Part shown: piece by piece, positions 43,934-52,845 of the stretch | How the letters are laid out: each line of letters starts with the position of its first letter | Numbering within the stretch: the stretch's first letter is position 1 | Assembly: GCF_030769565.1 (NCBI RefSeq) | Contig: NZ_JAVCAP010000031.1 | Location: 62,001-126,000, forward strand | Length of the DNA stretch: 64,000 bases | Source: Methylophilus aquaticus | GTDB lineage: Bacteria > Pseudomonadota > Gammaproteobacteria > Burkholderiales > Methylophilaceae | Direction of reading: 5' to 3' | Translations under genes and position numbers: made by a program | The notes under the pieces: generated by a model | What the model was told of the DNA's origin: nothing | What the model saw: only the letters and a program-made list of their open reading frames with translations | Databases searched by the model: none

Positions 43934-44703
43934 ACCAAGGCCTTCCAGTAGTGAATCAAAAATTGTTGCATCATGGGCGATGTCCAGGCCACCGCCAGCC
44001 CGGTGATCAGCAAACCGCTTTGTAGAATCAGATCTTTGGGTTGAAAGTGACGGTGCAAACTGGGTACCAGATCGGCCAGCGCAATGTAAATAAAGCTCGC
44101 AGCTGCGACCAGCAGGGCATGTGGAATCAGGTGATTGATATGGCTAAAGCCGATCCAGCCGACCAGACCGCCTGCCAACATGGCCGAGCCGGAGAGCATA
44201 TTGAGTAACAGTGCGCGGGTTCTGGACAAGCCAGCATGCATCAACACCATAAAATCCGAGATTTCTTGCGGGATTTCGTGTGCGGTAATGGCCATGGCAG
44301 TGACCCAGCCGAGCGTGATATCGGTCATAAAAGTGGCGGCCAACAAAATACCGTCCACAAAATTATGCACGCCATCCCCCACCAGAATGATGGTGACTTC
44401 CGCACGGTAAGCTTGGGGGTGCTGCGTGAACTGATGCGAATGGCGCCAGATCGCCAGTTTTTCCAGCACAAAAAACAGCAGCATGCCACCAATCAAGGTC
44501 CAGCCAGCATCAGCTGTGTCTATGCCTAAATTCAAGGCTTCAGGTAGCAAATCAGTGAAAGCAAAGCCGAGCAACACCCCCACGGCAAATGCCACCATGC
44601 GATGTGCGTGATTGGCCAGAACGGTCATGGATAACAATCCGGCCAGGAGGACAGAGCACACACCACCAATGAGACACGCAAGGACGAGAGAGAAAAACAC
44701 CAT
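43930..44703 (-). CDS. ZIP-family metal transporter
   Basis: From [15 protein letters not shown] the protein has 257 residues with about eight helices. It has the ZIP signature in helix IV ([15 protein letters not shown]) and helix V ([14 protein letters not shown]), whose histidines and glutamate form the binuclear metal site. A histidine-containing loop ([15 protein letters not shown]) lies between helices III and IV. It imports zinc or a similar divalent metal. A TTG at 44724 would extend the frame, but that region overlaps a palindromic operator, so the ATG at 44703 is preferred. It is the first gene of the operon. Confidence 0.88.
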   Translation of the reverse strand: MVFFSLVLACLIGGVCSVLLAGLLSMTVLANHAHRMVAFAVGVLLGFAFTDLLPEALNLGIDTADAGWTLIGGMLLFFVLEKLAIWRHSHQFTQHPQAYRAEVTIILVGDGVHNFVDGILLAATFMTDITLGWVTAMAITAHEIPQEISDFMVLMHAGLSRTRALLLNMLSGSAMLAGGLVGWIGFSHINHLIPHALLVAAASFIYIALADLVPSLHRHFQPKDLILQSGLLITGLAVAWTSPMMQQFLIHYWKALV

Positions 44704-44709
44704 TTTTAA

Positions 44710-44778
44710 GCAACTTTGTTGCAATGCATTAATGTTGCATTTTATAGTGCAAGTGCATTAATTGCAACTTTGTTGCAA
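44710..44778. promoter_or_regulatory. Paired palindromic operators upstream of the ZIP operon
   Basis: GCAACTTTGTTGC at 44710-44722 and TTGCAACTTTGTTGCAA at 44762-44778 are perfect inverted repeats with a three-base centre, 54 bases apart centre to centre (about five helical turns). Between them lie further TTGCA half-sites. They flank the probable promoter and are candidate sites for the Fur/Zur-type repressor encoded at 45129. The remainder up to 45128 contains no recognisable gene. Confidence 0.65.
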
Positions 44779-45128
44779 AAAATATACATTGGTGTCTAAA
44801 TGCACGGCTGGCTGATGTGATCAGCATGCAGATACGCGCATGCGGGAATATCCTCTTGGTATTGGATGCCAATGATCGCGCCTGAGGTGCTAAGTCTATG
44901 GTCGGCTGTAAGCGTTTTAGTCCAGCGCTTGCGTAACCATTAACCTGACATGCGTACAGTATCTATTGCTGAGGATGTTTACTGAGATTAGGATTTACCA
45001 CGGTTAAAACGGATGCACGATGTGACAGAATAGTGATGACATAAAGAGTGCAAACGACGGCGGTGTGAGGGCAAAGCCTGTGACAATCGAGGGATACGGA
45101 TTGAGTAATAGGCTGCGCATGCGCACTG
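44779..45128. other. Intergenic region without recognisable gene
   Basis: About 350 bases between the operator pair and the Fur-family gene. No open frame with coding character, hairpin terminator or repeat was recognised. It contains the 3' flank of the repressor gene. Confidence 0.6.
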
Positions 45129-45596
45129 TTACTTTGCACTCTCCGTAGACTGACAATCCGGACAGCGTCCTTTCAAACTGATTTCAATCTGTGAAACCTG
45201 ATAGGTATCAAAAATGGCTTGCGGAATATGTGCGGCCAGTTCGTGTATGCATAACACTGTGCCGCAAGACTGACAATGCAGATGGGCGTGACCGTGGTTG
45301 TTGATCATGCCGGAAGTTGCACTAGCAGGCGTCTTGAAACTGCGTTTCGGGCTGTTTAACTGGAACTTCCAGGCACGGTCATCGCTTGAGATTTTATGAA
45401 TGAGTGCATTTTCCTGTAGCCAGTCCAATACACGATACACCGTGACCCGATCAATTTCCTTGATGCCTTGTAACGCCGACAAAATCTCGGTATGACTCAA
45501 GGCCGTGGGGGAGTTTATCAAGGTGTTCAATACCGCAATACGTGCCTTGGTCGGGCGTAGTGCGGCGTCAGTCATCAATTGTTCAGCAGTTTTCAT
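45129..45596 (-). CDS. Fur-family repressor, probably Zur
   Basis: This 155-residue protein has a winged-helix domain (LRPTKARIAVLNTLINSP, DRVTVYRVLDWLQENALIHKI). The metal-binding C-terminal half has HAHLHCQSCGTVLCIHE and CPDC, giving two CxxC pairs for structural zinc. Fur proteins usually carry HHHDH; this variant (NNHGHAHLHC) and the adjacent ZIP/COG0523 operon favour Zur. It would repress zinc uptake genes when zinc is sufficient. Assignment to zinc rather than iron is an inference from context. Confidence 0.82.
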   Translation of the reverse strand: MKTAEQLMTDAALRPTKARIAVLNTLINSPTALSHTEILSALQGIKEIDRVTVYRVLDWLQENALIHKISSDDRAWKFQLNSPKRSFKTPASATSGMINNHGHAHLHCQSCGTVLCIHELAAHIPQAIFDTYQVSQIEISLKGRCPDCQSTESAK

Positions 45597-45762
45597 AGGG
45601 GGTGATTATGAACCACAAGCCCTGGCATCACAATATTTTGCAACGCGCACGTAATAGCATTTATGATTAGGTGCTGAGATATTGATCACCTGTTTACTGT
45701 TGGCAATACTCTTTAAATGCATCCAATGGTGTCTACCAGAAAAGTAATTACTTAAAATAAAA

Positions 45763-48700
45763 ATGACTTTGAACGACTACATCCAGATTGTTAATCAACG
45801 CTACCAGGCAGGCAACGCAACCGAACACAGCTATCGTGGTGATCTGCAAAATCTCCTGCAAGCTTTATTGCCTAATGTCGATATCACCAATGAGCCCAAG
45901 AGGATAGGCTGCGGAGCACCAGATTACATCATTAGCCGAAAAGGGAAAGATATCCCGATAGGTTATATAGAAGCCAAAGATGTGGTTGAAGACATCAACG
46001 CCAAAAAACATCAGGCACAGTTTGAGCGTTACAAAGCTGCACTAGACAACCTGATCATCACTGATTATTTACAGTTTCAATTTTATAAAGATGGCAAGCT
46101 GATAGAGACCATCAAGATTGCACAATTCAACAACGGCACTATTCAAGCCTTGTCACAAAACTTTGAGCGTTTTCAGGCGCTGGTTCAAAACTTTGCTTTA
46201 GTGGTGACCCAAAGCATTAAATCACCCACTAAACTCGCCGCAATGATGGCTGCAAAAGCCAAACTGATGGCGCAAGTGATTTTTGATGCACTGCAACAAG
46301 ACGATGAGCAGCAGCAAAACAGTGAGTTACAGGCTCAGCGTGAGGCGTTTAAAAACATCCTGATTCACGATATTGATAACGCCCAATTTGCTGATATTTA
46401 CGCGCAAACCATTGCCTATGGCTTGTTTGCCGCACGTTATCACGACCCAACATTGCCTACTTTCTCGCGTGAAGAGGCTGCAACGCTGATTCCTAAAAGC
46501 AACCCCTTTTTGCGCAAACTTTTTCAAACAGTGGCTACTTACAGCTTGGATGACAATGTTGGTGAGCGATTGTTATGGATAGTAGAAGAACTGGTACAAG
46601 TGTTTTTAGCCACTGACGTGGCAAAAATCATGCAGAGCTTTGGCAAAAGTACCCGCCAGCAAGACCCGATTGTGCACTTTTACGAAACCTTTTTGGCTGA
46701 GTACGACCCCAAACTGCGTAAAGCGCGTGGTGTTTGGTATACGCCAGAGCCAGTGGTCGATTTTATTGTCCGTGCAGTCGATGACATTCTAAAAACCAAA
46801 TTCAACCTGCCTCAAGGCTTGGCCGATACCAGCAAAATCACCCGTGAAATTGAAAGCATAGAGCCCGGTAGCAAAGGCAAACCTGTCAAAAAAACAAAAA
46901 CCTTTCACCGTGTACAAATTTTAGACCCTGCCACTGGTACGGGCACATTTTTAGCCAAAACAGTCGAGCACATTTACCAAAACAACTTTGCCAGCATGCA
47001 AGGCATGTGGCCTGCCTATGTGAAAGAGCATTTAATCCCAAGGCTTAATGGCTTTGAATTGCTGATGACCAGCTATGCCATGGCGCATTTAAAGCTGGAT
47101 ATGCTGCTCACGCAAACGGGCTATCAAGCTGAAAACAACAATGAGCGTTTTCAAATCTACCTCACCAATAGCTTGGAAGAACATCACCCGGATACAGGCA
47201 CCTTGTTTGCCAGTTGGCTGAGTAGCGAGGCAAACGAGGCAAACCACATCAAGCGCGATGCGCCTGTGATGGTGGTCATCGGCAATCCGCCATATTCGGT
47301 GAGCAGTAGCAACAAAAGTGATTGGATTCAAAACCTGCTCAAAGACTACAAAAAAGACCTCAACGAGCGCAATATACAACCGCTATCAGACGACTACATT
47401 AAATTTATTCGCTTTGGGCAACACTTTATTGATAAAAACGGTGAAGGTGTGCTGGCCTACATCAGCAACAACAGCTTTATTGATGGCCTCATTCACCGTC
47501 AAATGCGCAAACATTTGCTAGAGAGTTTTGACGAAATTTATATTTTAGATTTGCACGGCAACGCCAAAAAGAAAGAAACCGCGCCCGATGGCAGCAAAGA
47601 TGAAAACGTGTTCGATATTATGCAAGGCGTAAGCATTAACCTGTTTGTTAAACATAACGCCGTCATTCCTGCGAAAGCCGGAAGCCAAGTTGAACCAGAA
47701 CAAACACCTAAAATGGATTCCCGTCTACGCGAGAATGACGACGCGGAAACTAAGCCACTTGCAAAGGTCTTTCACCACAGCCTGTATGGCAAGCGCGAGG
47801 CAAAATATGAAGCATTGAATGCAGGTGGGTTTGAGACTTTGCCTTGGCAGGAGATTAGCTACAAAACTCCAGAATTTTTGTTTATACAAAAGGATGCGGA
47901 AGTTGAGCAGGCTTATAAACAAGGCTTTTCAATCAATGAGTTATTTCCGCTTAATTCAAGTGGCATCAGCACACATCGCGATCATTTTGTGGTTGACATG
48001 CATAAAGAGAAACTCGCACAGCGCATCCAGCATTTTTATGATTTATCGGTTAGTGATGATGCAATCAAGAATGAAGTGGCGTTGAAAGATAATCGTGATT
48101 GGCAGTTAAGTTCTGCTAGGAAAAGCTCGAAGTTTGATGATCACTTAATTAAAACAGTGACATATCGCCCTTTTGATAATCAGTTTATTTATTACGATGG
48201 GAATTTGATTGATTTTGGCAGGCAAAAAGTAATGCAACATTTGTTAGCGGGTGAAAATTTCGCTTTCGTCTGTTTGCGCCAATCAAGAAATATGGAGCAA
48301 GGTACATTTTTTATAACGAAAGATTTGGTAATCAAGGATACGATTTCGTTGCTAGATAGATGCTCTACTTTCCCACTCTACACCTATCCTGACTCCACCG
48401 ACTTGCTCGCCAAAACCACCCGCACCCCCAACCTCAATATGCAAATTGTCAACACCATTGCACAAGGCTTGGGGCTGACATTTACCACCGAAAAAACTTC
48501 CCCCGTCATTCCCGCGAAAGCGGGAATCCATGTTGAACTTAAACAAAACCAAAAAATGGATTCCCATTTTCACGGGAATGACGAACAGACCTTTGCACCG
48601 ATAGATTTACTCGATTATATCTACGCCGTGTTGCACAGCCCACGCTACCGCGAAACCTACAAAGAGTTTTTAAAAATTGACTTTCCGCGTGTGCCTTACC

Positions 48701-49062
48701 CCAACAATACCGAAACATTTTGGCAACTGGTGGCGCTAGGTAGTGAGTTACGCAAAACCCATCTGTTGGAAACTGCTGCTAACTCGACAATGATTTATCC
48801 AGTGTCAGGCAACCACGTGGTGGGCAAGCTGCGTTATGAAGACAGCAAGGTTTACATCAACGAAACCCAATACTTTGACCACGTGCCAGCACTGGCGTGG
48901 AATTTTTATATAGGCGGCTACCAACCCGCCCAAAAATGGCTAAAAGACCGTAAAGACCGCACCTTGACGCGTGAAGATATTCAACATTATCAACGTATTA
49001 TCCATGCTCTCTGCGAAACAGACAGGCTGATGCAAGCGGTGGATAAGGTGTTTGAGGTGTAA
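45763..49062 (+). CDS. Type ISP-like restriction-modification enzyme (nuclease + N6-adenine methyltransferase)
   Basis: The 1099-residue protein starts with a Mrr/PD-(D/E)xK-type domain: GAPDYIIS, then IGYIEAKD (about residues 55-70). A helical linker follows. The methyltransferase has SAM motif ILDPATGTGTFLAKTVE near residue 386 and the catalytic NPPYSVSS near residue 508. A C-terminal target-recognition region has IDLLDYIYAVLHSPRYRETY and YDHVPALAWNFYIGGYQPAQKWLKDR. This resembles type ISP/IIG enzymes but lacks the helicase domain of classical ISP proteins such as LlaBIII. Two short segments (about residues 634-660 and 915-940) are translated REP elements. The partner gene overlaps functionally, starting four bases after the stop. 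Confidence 0.88.
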   Translation: MTLNDYIQIVNQRYQAGNATEHSYRGDLQNLLQALLPNVDITNEPKRIGCGAPDYIISRKGKDIPIGYIEAKDVVEDINAKKHQAQFERYKAALDNLIITDYLQFQFYKDGKLIETIKIAQFNNGTIQALSQNFERFQALVQNFALVVTQSIKSPTKLAAMMAAKAKLMAQVIFDALQQDDEQQQNSELQAQREAFKNILIHDIDNAQFADIYAQTIAYGLFAARYHDPTLPTFSREEAATLIPKSNPFLRKLFQTVATYSLDDNVGERLLWIVEELVQVFLATDVAKIMQSFGKSTRQQDPIVHFYETFLAEYDPKLRKARGVWYTPEPVVDFIVRAVDDILKTKFNLPQGLADTSKITREIESIEPGSKGKPVKKTKTFHRVQILDPATGTGTFLAKTVEHIYQNNFASMQGMWPAYVKEHLIPRLNGFELLMTSYAMAHLKLDMLLTQTGYQAENNNERFQIYLTNSLEEHHPDTGTLFASWLSSEANEANHIKRDAPVMVVIGNPPYSVSSSNKSDWIQNLLKDYKKDLNERNIQPLSDDYIKFIRFGQHFIDKNGEGVLAYISNNSFIDGLIHRQMRKHLLESFDEIYILDLHGNAKKKETAPDGSKDENVFDIMQGVSINLFVKHNAVIPAKAGSQVEPEQTPKMDSRLRENDDAETKPLAKVFHHSLYGKREAKYEALNAGGFETLPWQEISYKTPEFLFIQKDAEVEQAYKQGFSINELFPLNSSGISTHRDHFVVDMHKEKLAQRIQHFYDLSVSDDAIKNEVALKDNRDWQLSSARKSSKFDDHLIKTVTYRPFDNQFIYYDGNLIDFGRQKVMQHLLAGENFAFVCLRQSRNMEQGTFFITKDLVIKDTISLLDRCSTFPLYTYPDSTDLLAKTTRTPNLNMQIVNTIAQGLGLTFTTEKTSPVIPAKAGIHVELKQNQKMDSHFHGNDEQTFAPIDLLDYIYAVLHSPRYRETYKEFLKIDFPRVPYPNNTETFWQLVALGSELRKTHLLETAANSTMIYPVSGNHVVGKLRYEDSKVYINETQYFDHVPALAWNFYIGGYQPAQKWLKDRKDRTLTREDIQHYQRIIHALCETDRLMQAVDKVFEV
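47661..47742. repeat. REP/BIME-like element inside the ISP-type gene (copy 1)
   Basis: CGTCATTCCTGCGAAAGCCGG and, in opposite orientation, GATTCCCG...GAGAATGACG flank a linker of about 35 bases. The frame is kept and encodes VIPAKAGSQV and, after the linker, MDSRLRENDD. This is the widespread VIPAKAG...MDSRLRGND signature of translated repeats. The arms are partly diverged. Confidence 0.75.
48504..48583. repeat. REP/BIME-like element inside the ISP-type gene (copy 2)
   Basis: CGTCATTCCCGCGAAAGCGGG and the inverted arm CACGGGAATGACG surround a linker. The same reading frame as in copy 1 is used (VIPAKAGIHV, then MDSHFHGND). Copy 2 has better preserved arms, so it may be the younger insertion. 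Confidence 0.75.
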
Positions 49063-49066
49063 TGCG

Positions 49067-49750
49067 ATGTCTTTTGATGTTGAATTAAAAGTAGGGGACA
49101 TCGTCCGTACCTTTGATGATTTGCGCGGCACGGTGACGCATTTAAATTATTTTAAAGGCGAACTTTCGTCGGTGACCGTCAGATGGTTGAACGGGCGCGT
49201 GATGACCCACCCATGTACTGCCGAGGATATTTGGCTGGAAGGTCAACCCGCCAAAGAAGATCCGGACGTGAAAGCCCGCAAGTGGTTTGTGGCGCATGAG
49301 GATGAGATGCATGCCCAAAATTTGGTTTTGCAACACGCTTACAGATTAGCCACACGTGCAGCGGTTGATGGCTTGGCGAATATTGTATGGGCACCTGAGC
49401 CATTTGACGAAAATGCGAGCTTAGACGATTTGGCGCAAGCAATTGACGGCTGGTCTGAAATTGTGAAGCGTTTAGATGGGCATGCCAAAGAGGATTTGAT
49501 TAAACATGATTTGTTTGCACGTGAGTGTTTGCATGGCTTAATCAATGGACTGAAAATGCAAGGTGTTGCTATACCGTCTGCGTTATTAGACAAGCTTGTG
49601 CAAGCCGACCAATTTTTCATCGACCACAGTATTGCGTTGGCCCCGCCGCGTCTAACAGGCCTGAACGCTGTTGCACCGGATAGCGTAGTTACGGTGCAAG
49701 ATCTGGATGCGTTTTGGTATGAATATCGTTGGCCTAAAGCCGAAACTTAA
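49067..49750 (+). CDS. Unknown protein coupled to the ISP-like gene
   Basis: From MSFDVELKVGD the protein has 227 residues. The N-terminus (about residues 1-50) resembles a small beta-barrel (VGDIVRTFDDLRGTVTHLNYFKGELSSVTVRWLNG is interpreted as SH3-like strands). The rest is helical, with several acidic stretches (FDENASLDDLAQAIDGW). No known family was recognised. GAGGTG, the ribosome-binding site, lies at the end of the upstream methyltransferase gene, and the start is four bases past its stop, so the two are probably co-expressed. A role in modification, restriction control or nucleic-acid binding is only a guess from position. Confidence 0.7.
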   Translation: MSFDVELKVGDIVRTFDDLRGTVTHLNYFKGELSSVTVRWLNGRVMTHPCTAEDIWLEGQPAKEDPDVKARKWFVAHEDEMHAQNLVLQHAYRLATRAAVDGLANIVWAPEPFDENASLDDLAQAIDGWSEIVKRLDGHAKEDLIKHDLFARECLHGLINGLKMQGVAIPSALLDKLVQADQFFIDHSIALAPPRLTGLNAVAPDSVVTVQDLDAFWYEYRWPKAET

Positions 49751-49781
49751 AAGTGTTGGGAACGCCAGCTTTTGCAAAGCG

Positions 49782-51368
49782 TTATGAACTACACGACAGC
49801 ATTGAGCAACCCGCTTTTTGACGTGCCCAGTCTGGACGCTTGTTGGCAAACTGTTCCATCCCAGACTGTTCGATGTAGGGATTGCGCAACAGTTGCAGCA
49901 ACGTCAGCAAGCGGCTGTTGTCACCGGTGGTGGCGAGGTCTATGGCTTCTTGCGCCATATAGTTGCGTAATACATATAACGGATTGGCTGCGGCCATCTG
50001 TTGCAAGCGTTGCGCAGAACCGCGCTGGGAGGATTGCACCCGCTGCGCATAGTCCTGGAGCCAGGCCTGACAGTCAGCGCCATATTGCTGGTAGCCTTGC
50101 TCGGTATAAAAAGCTGCCTGCAAGGTTTGCAGTTGCGGGTGGGTGATCTCCACTTGTGCAAGCAAAGTGAAGAATAAGGTCATATCGACTTCTGCCCGCG
50201 TCATCAGTTCGAATATGCGGTTAATCAGTTCGCCATCGGCGTCTTGCCATGTATCCAGGCCAAATTTACGGGTGAGTGAGCCAGTCAGTTCACGCATGTA
50301 CACGCGGTCAAACGCACTCAAGCCTTGCGCCAGGCCTTGGCTATCCGGCAATATGGTTGCCAGGGCTTCTGCCAGTCGCTCCAGATTCCAGCGTGCAATC
50401 TCAGGTTGCCTGCCATAGCAATAGCGGCGGCCTTGGGCATCCGTTGTATTGGGCGTCCAGCCTGCATCAAAATTATCTACCCAGCCATAAGGGCCATAAT
50501 CGATGGTGAGGCCGAGAATGGACATATTGTCGGTATTCATTACGCCATGCACAAAGCCAACGCGCATCCAGTGGGCGATCATCGCGGCGGTGCGGCTGCA
50601 AATTTCTTCAAACCAGGCTTCGACCTGCTCGGCTTGTAGATTGCGTGGATCCAATGCTAACCCAGTCTCTGCCAGCCATTCACCATAATCGCGGTCTATG
50701 GTGAATGCGATGAATTGTTTCAGCAGATCCAGTTCGCCACGGCTGGCCAGTATTTCAAAGTGGCCAAAACGGGTAAAGGAGGGCGCAACACGACAGACAA
50801 TGGCACCTGGCTCAATTTGCCGGTTGCCGTCATAAAACATATCGCGGATGACGCCGTCACCAGTAGTGACCAGACTCAAGGCGCGGGTGGTAGGCACGCC
50901 CAGATAATGCATGGCTTCAGAGCATAAAAACTCGCGCAAACTGGAACGCAATACGGCGCGGCCATCCGCAGAGCGCGAGTAGGGCGTTTCGCCTGCGCCT
51001 TTTAGTTGCAGTTCAAAGCGCTTGCCCGCATGCAATAACTCACCCAGATAAATGGCGCGGCCATCGCCCAGCTGTCCGGCCCAATGCCCGAACTGGTGGC
51101 CACCATAGCGGGTGGCATAGGTCCGCATGCCAGTGATTTCGCCATTGCCGCCGAGCACCTGTATCCAGTCAGGCGTTTGCATGTCTTGTGCTGACAGCCC
51201 CAGCATGTCGGCCACCTCGTGGCTGTAGGCTAGCAGCTGCGGATGCTTGACCGGCGTGGGCTGGACTGCTGACCACAGGCAACCGGAGACCTGGCGGGTG
51301 TAGTTGTCGGTAATCGGGTCGCCCGGCAGTTCGCGGACAAAGCGGTTGTCAAAATTTAAAGGGCGCAT
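49782..51368 (-). CDS. selO: Protein adenylyltransferase SelO (YdiU/UPF0061)
   Basis: The protein from MRPLNFDNRFVRELPGDP has 528 residues. SelO is a pseudokinase-fold enzyme that AMPylates proteins. Visible are RYGGHQFGHWAGQLGDGRA near residue 78, the lysine of LQLKGAGETPYSR, SADGRAVLRSSLREFL, and GVMNTDNMSILGLTIDYGPYGW with the metal-binding N and D. The C-terminal cysteine motif SCSS is the conserved end of the family. A TTG extension to 51395 is less likely. It is convergent with the unknown gene at 49067. Confidence 0.94.
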   Translation of the reverse strand: MRPLNFDNRFVRELPGDPITDNYTRQVSGCLWSAVQPTPVKHPQLLAYSHEVADMLGLSAQDMQTPDWIQVLGGNGEITGMRTYATRYGGHQFGHWAGQLGDGRAIYLGELLHAGKRFELQLKGAGETPYSRSADGRAVLRSSLREFLCSEAMHYLGVPTTRALSLVTTGDGVIRDMFYDGNRQIEPGAIVCRVAPSFTRFGHFEILASRGELDLLKQFIAFTIDRDYGEWLAETGLALDPRNLQAEQVEAWFEEICSRTAAMIAHWMRVGFVHGVMNTDNMSILGLTIDYGPYGWVDNFDAGWTPNTTDAQGRRYCYGRQPEIARWNLERLAEALATILPDSQGLAQGLSAFDRVYMRELTGSLTRKFGLDTWQDADGELINRIFELMTRAEVDMTLFFTLLAQVEITHPQLQTLQAAFYTEQGYQQYGADCQAWLQDYAQRVQSSQRGSAQRLQQMAAANPLYVLRNYMAQEAIDLATTGDNSRLLTLLQLLRNPYIEQSGMEQFANKRPDWARQKAGCSMLSCSS

Positions 51369-51521
51369 TTGAAACTGGCATTTCCATCCACTCAATATTA
51401 CCGTTCATCATAACATTATCATCCCATGCTAAACTTTGGCGCGTTTAAAACTTCATGTGCACAAAGACTTTATGCAGCATTTGTTTATGGAAGCTATTTT
51501 TGAAAGCGATTGATTGATTTT

Positions 51522-52070
51522 ATGGGCAGTTTGCAACACTCAAGCTTGAAAGGCGCTGGCAAGCTGAAGGGCGTGTTGGTGTTTTTTTGCCTTTTTATAG
51601 TCATGCAGCAAATTTGGTTACATGTTGCCAATACAAGCTTGGGTGCATGGTGGATTAATGATGTGATCACCCAAGGATTGGCATTGACTATTGCATGGGT
51701 GCAAGTCGAGCAGGTGACCGTGGTGGGGAGCACGATTATCGGTGCGCATGCCAGCATGAACATTGCCAATGGCTGTGATGGTGTGGACATGATGATCATG
51801 TTGGTAGCCGCACTGATAAGTACCACCTTAAGCCTGAGGCAGACGCTGCTGGGCGCTTTATTTGGCTTGCTATTTTTATTTATAATCAATCAGTTGCGGT
51901 TGTTACTATTGTTTAATGTATTGCAGCACCATCGCGCGCACTTTACTCTCACCCATGGCATGCTTGCCCCTTTTTTAATGCTAGGCGCAACGGGCGTATT
52001 TTATGCGTGGTGGTTAGCCTTATCTCACAAACACCCGGCGAGCGATTCATCCGCATGCACTTCGCATTAA
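51522..52070 (+). CDS. xrtH: Exosortase H (IPTL-CTERM specific)
   Basis: The 182-residue membrane protein from MGSLQHSSLKG has about five helices. It carries the exosortase catalytic triad: cysteine in NGCDGVDMMIMLVAAL (about residue 87), arginine in NQLRLLLLF (about residue 128) and histidine in LTHGMLAPF (about residue 148). Exosortases cleave and transfer proteins with C-terminal sorting tails during envelope export. The downstream protease ends in VPTLPEWG, the tail handled by the XrtH type. The next gene overlaps by 16 bases. The ATG at 51522 is chosen over an upstream TTG at 51510; the ribosome site is weak in both cases. Confidence 0.9.
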   Translation: MGSLQHSSLKGAGKLKGVLVFFCLFIVMQQIWLHVANTSLGAWWINDVITQGLALTIAWVQVEQVTVVGSTIIGAHASMNIANGCDGVDMMIMLVAALISTTLSLRQTLLGALFGLLFLFIINQLRLLLLFNVLQHHRAHFTLTHGMLAPFLMLGATGVFYAWWLALSHKHPASDSSACTSH

Positions 52071-52624
52071 AATTTTTCTGTTATGTATTGTGCATAGGTT
52101 TGACGCTCAATACATTTTTTAGCCCTGCCATAGAGCCCCTGTTGTCTCTTTTTAAGTTTGTTTTTATGGCGATTGACAGTACGTTTGAGGTGGTTGCTTG
52201 TCAGGTCACAACACTGGGCGACGCGGAAGTGATTGCTTTTGAAGTCAAATTGGCAAAGTCTTTCTGGTTAGGAAAGCATTTTGTTGCGGCGGATCCAAGG
52301 GGCATCGCACACGTCAGTACCACTTTGGTACATCTTTGGCAAAGCCTGGCTGTGTGCATCGCCTTGATTTTATCCTGGCCAGATATCAGCGTGCGCAAAC
52401 GCATGCTTGCACTGGTCTACGGGCTATTTTTGTGCCTGCTGGCCTGGTGCGCAGACGTGCCTTTGGTCTTGCTGGCATCATTATGGCAAATGATCTATGC
52501 ACATTATTCCATTACGGACTTTTCTATTTTGACGTATTGGCAGGATGTGCTGGAGAACGGTGGTCGATTGATCATTGGATTGCTCGTCGGGTATTTAGCC
52601 ATTGTGTTTGGCATAAAAACCTAA
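52055..52624 (+). CDS. Exosortase H-associated membrane protein
   Basis: From MHFALKFFCYVLCIG the protein has 189 residues and about four helices with a loop region after the first (about residues 30-80). It overlaps the xrtH 3' end by 16 bases, so it is translationally coupled. A membrane partner of this size typically follows xrtH in genomes with that system; function is unknown but presumably in the sorting complex. The frame is open further upstream, but an earlier start would run deeper into xrtH. Confidence 0.75.
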   Translation: MHFALKFFCYVLCIGLTLNTFFSPAIEPLLSLFKFVFMAIDSTFEVVACQVTTLGDAEVIAFEVKLAKSFWLGKHFVAADPRGIAHVSTTLVHLWQSLAVCIALILSWPDISVRKRMLALVYGLFLCLLAWCADVPLVLLASLWQMIYAHYSITDFSILTYWQDVLENGGRLIIGLLVGYLAIVFGIKT

Positions 52625-52845
52625 ATAAATACAAATGCTTATGAATACAAAATATCTTTCATTATCCTCATTCACGCTGTAGCTTGTCCTTGATTGACTT
52701 TGTAATGCAGCCTCCGGTTCGTGAAAGCGCCTGATGCTCTTGAGGTTGAAGGGATTAGCTCCATTTCTGGGTATGCGTTCATCACGCTTTCATAAATAAA
52801 ACTTAGCATCGGTAAATTATTTGAAATTAATCTTTCCAGTGCGTG

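Noticed and set aside
44704-44724. TTG start for the ZIP transporter
   Set aside because: The extension is made of the palindromic operator sequence, and the ATG at 44703 gives the normal ZIP N-terminus.
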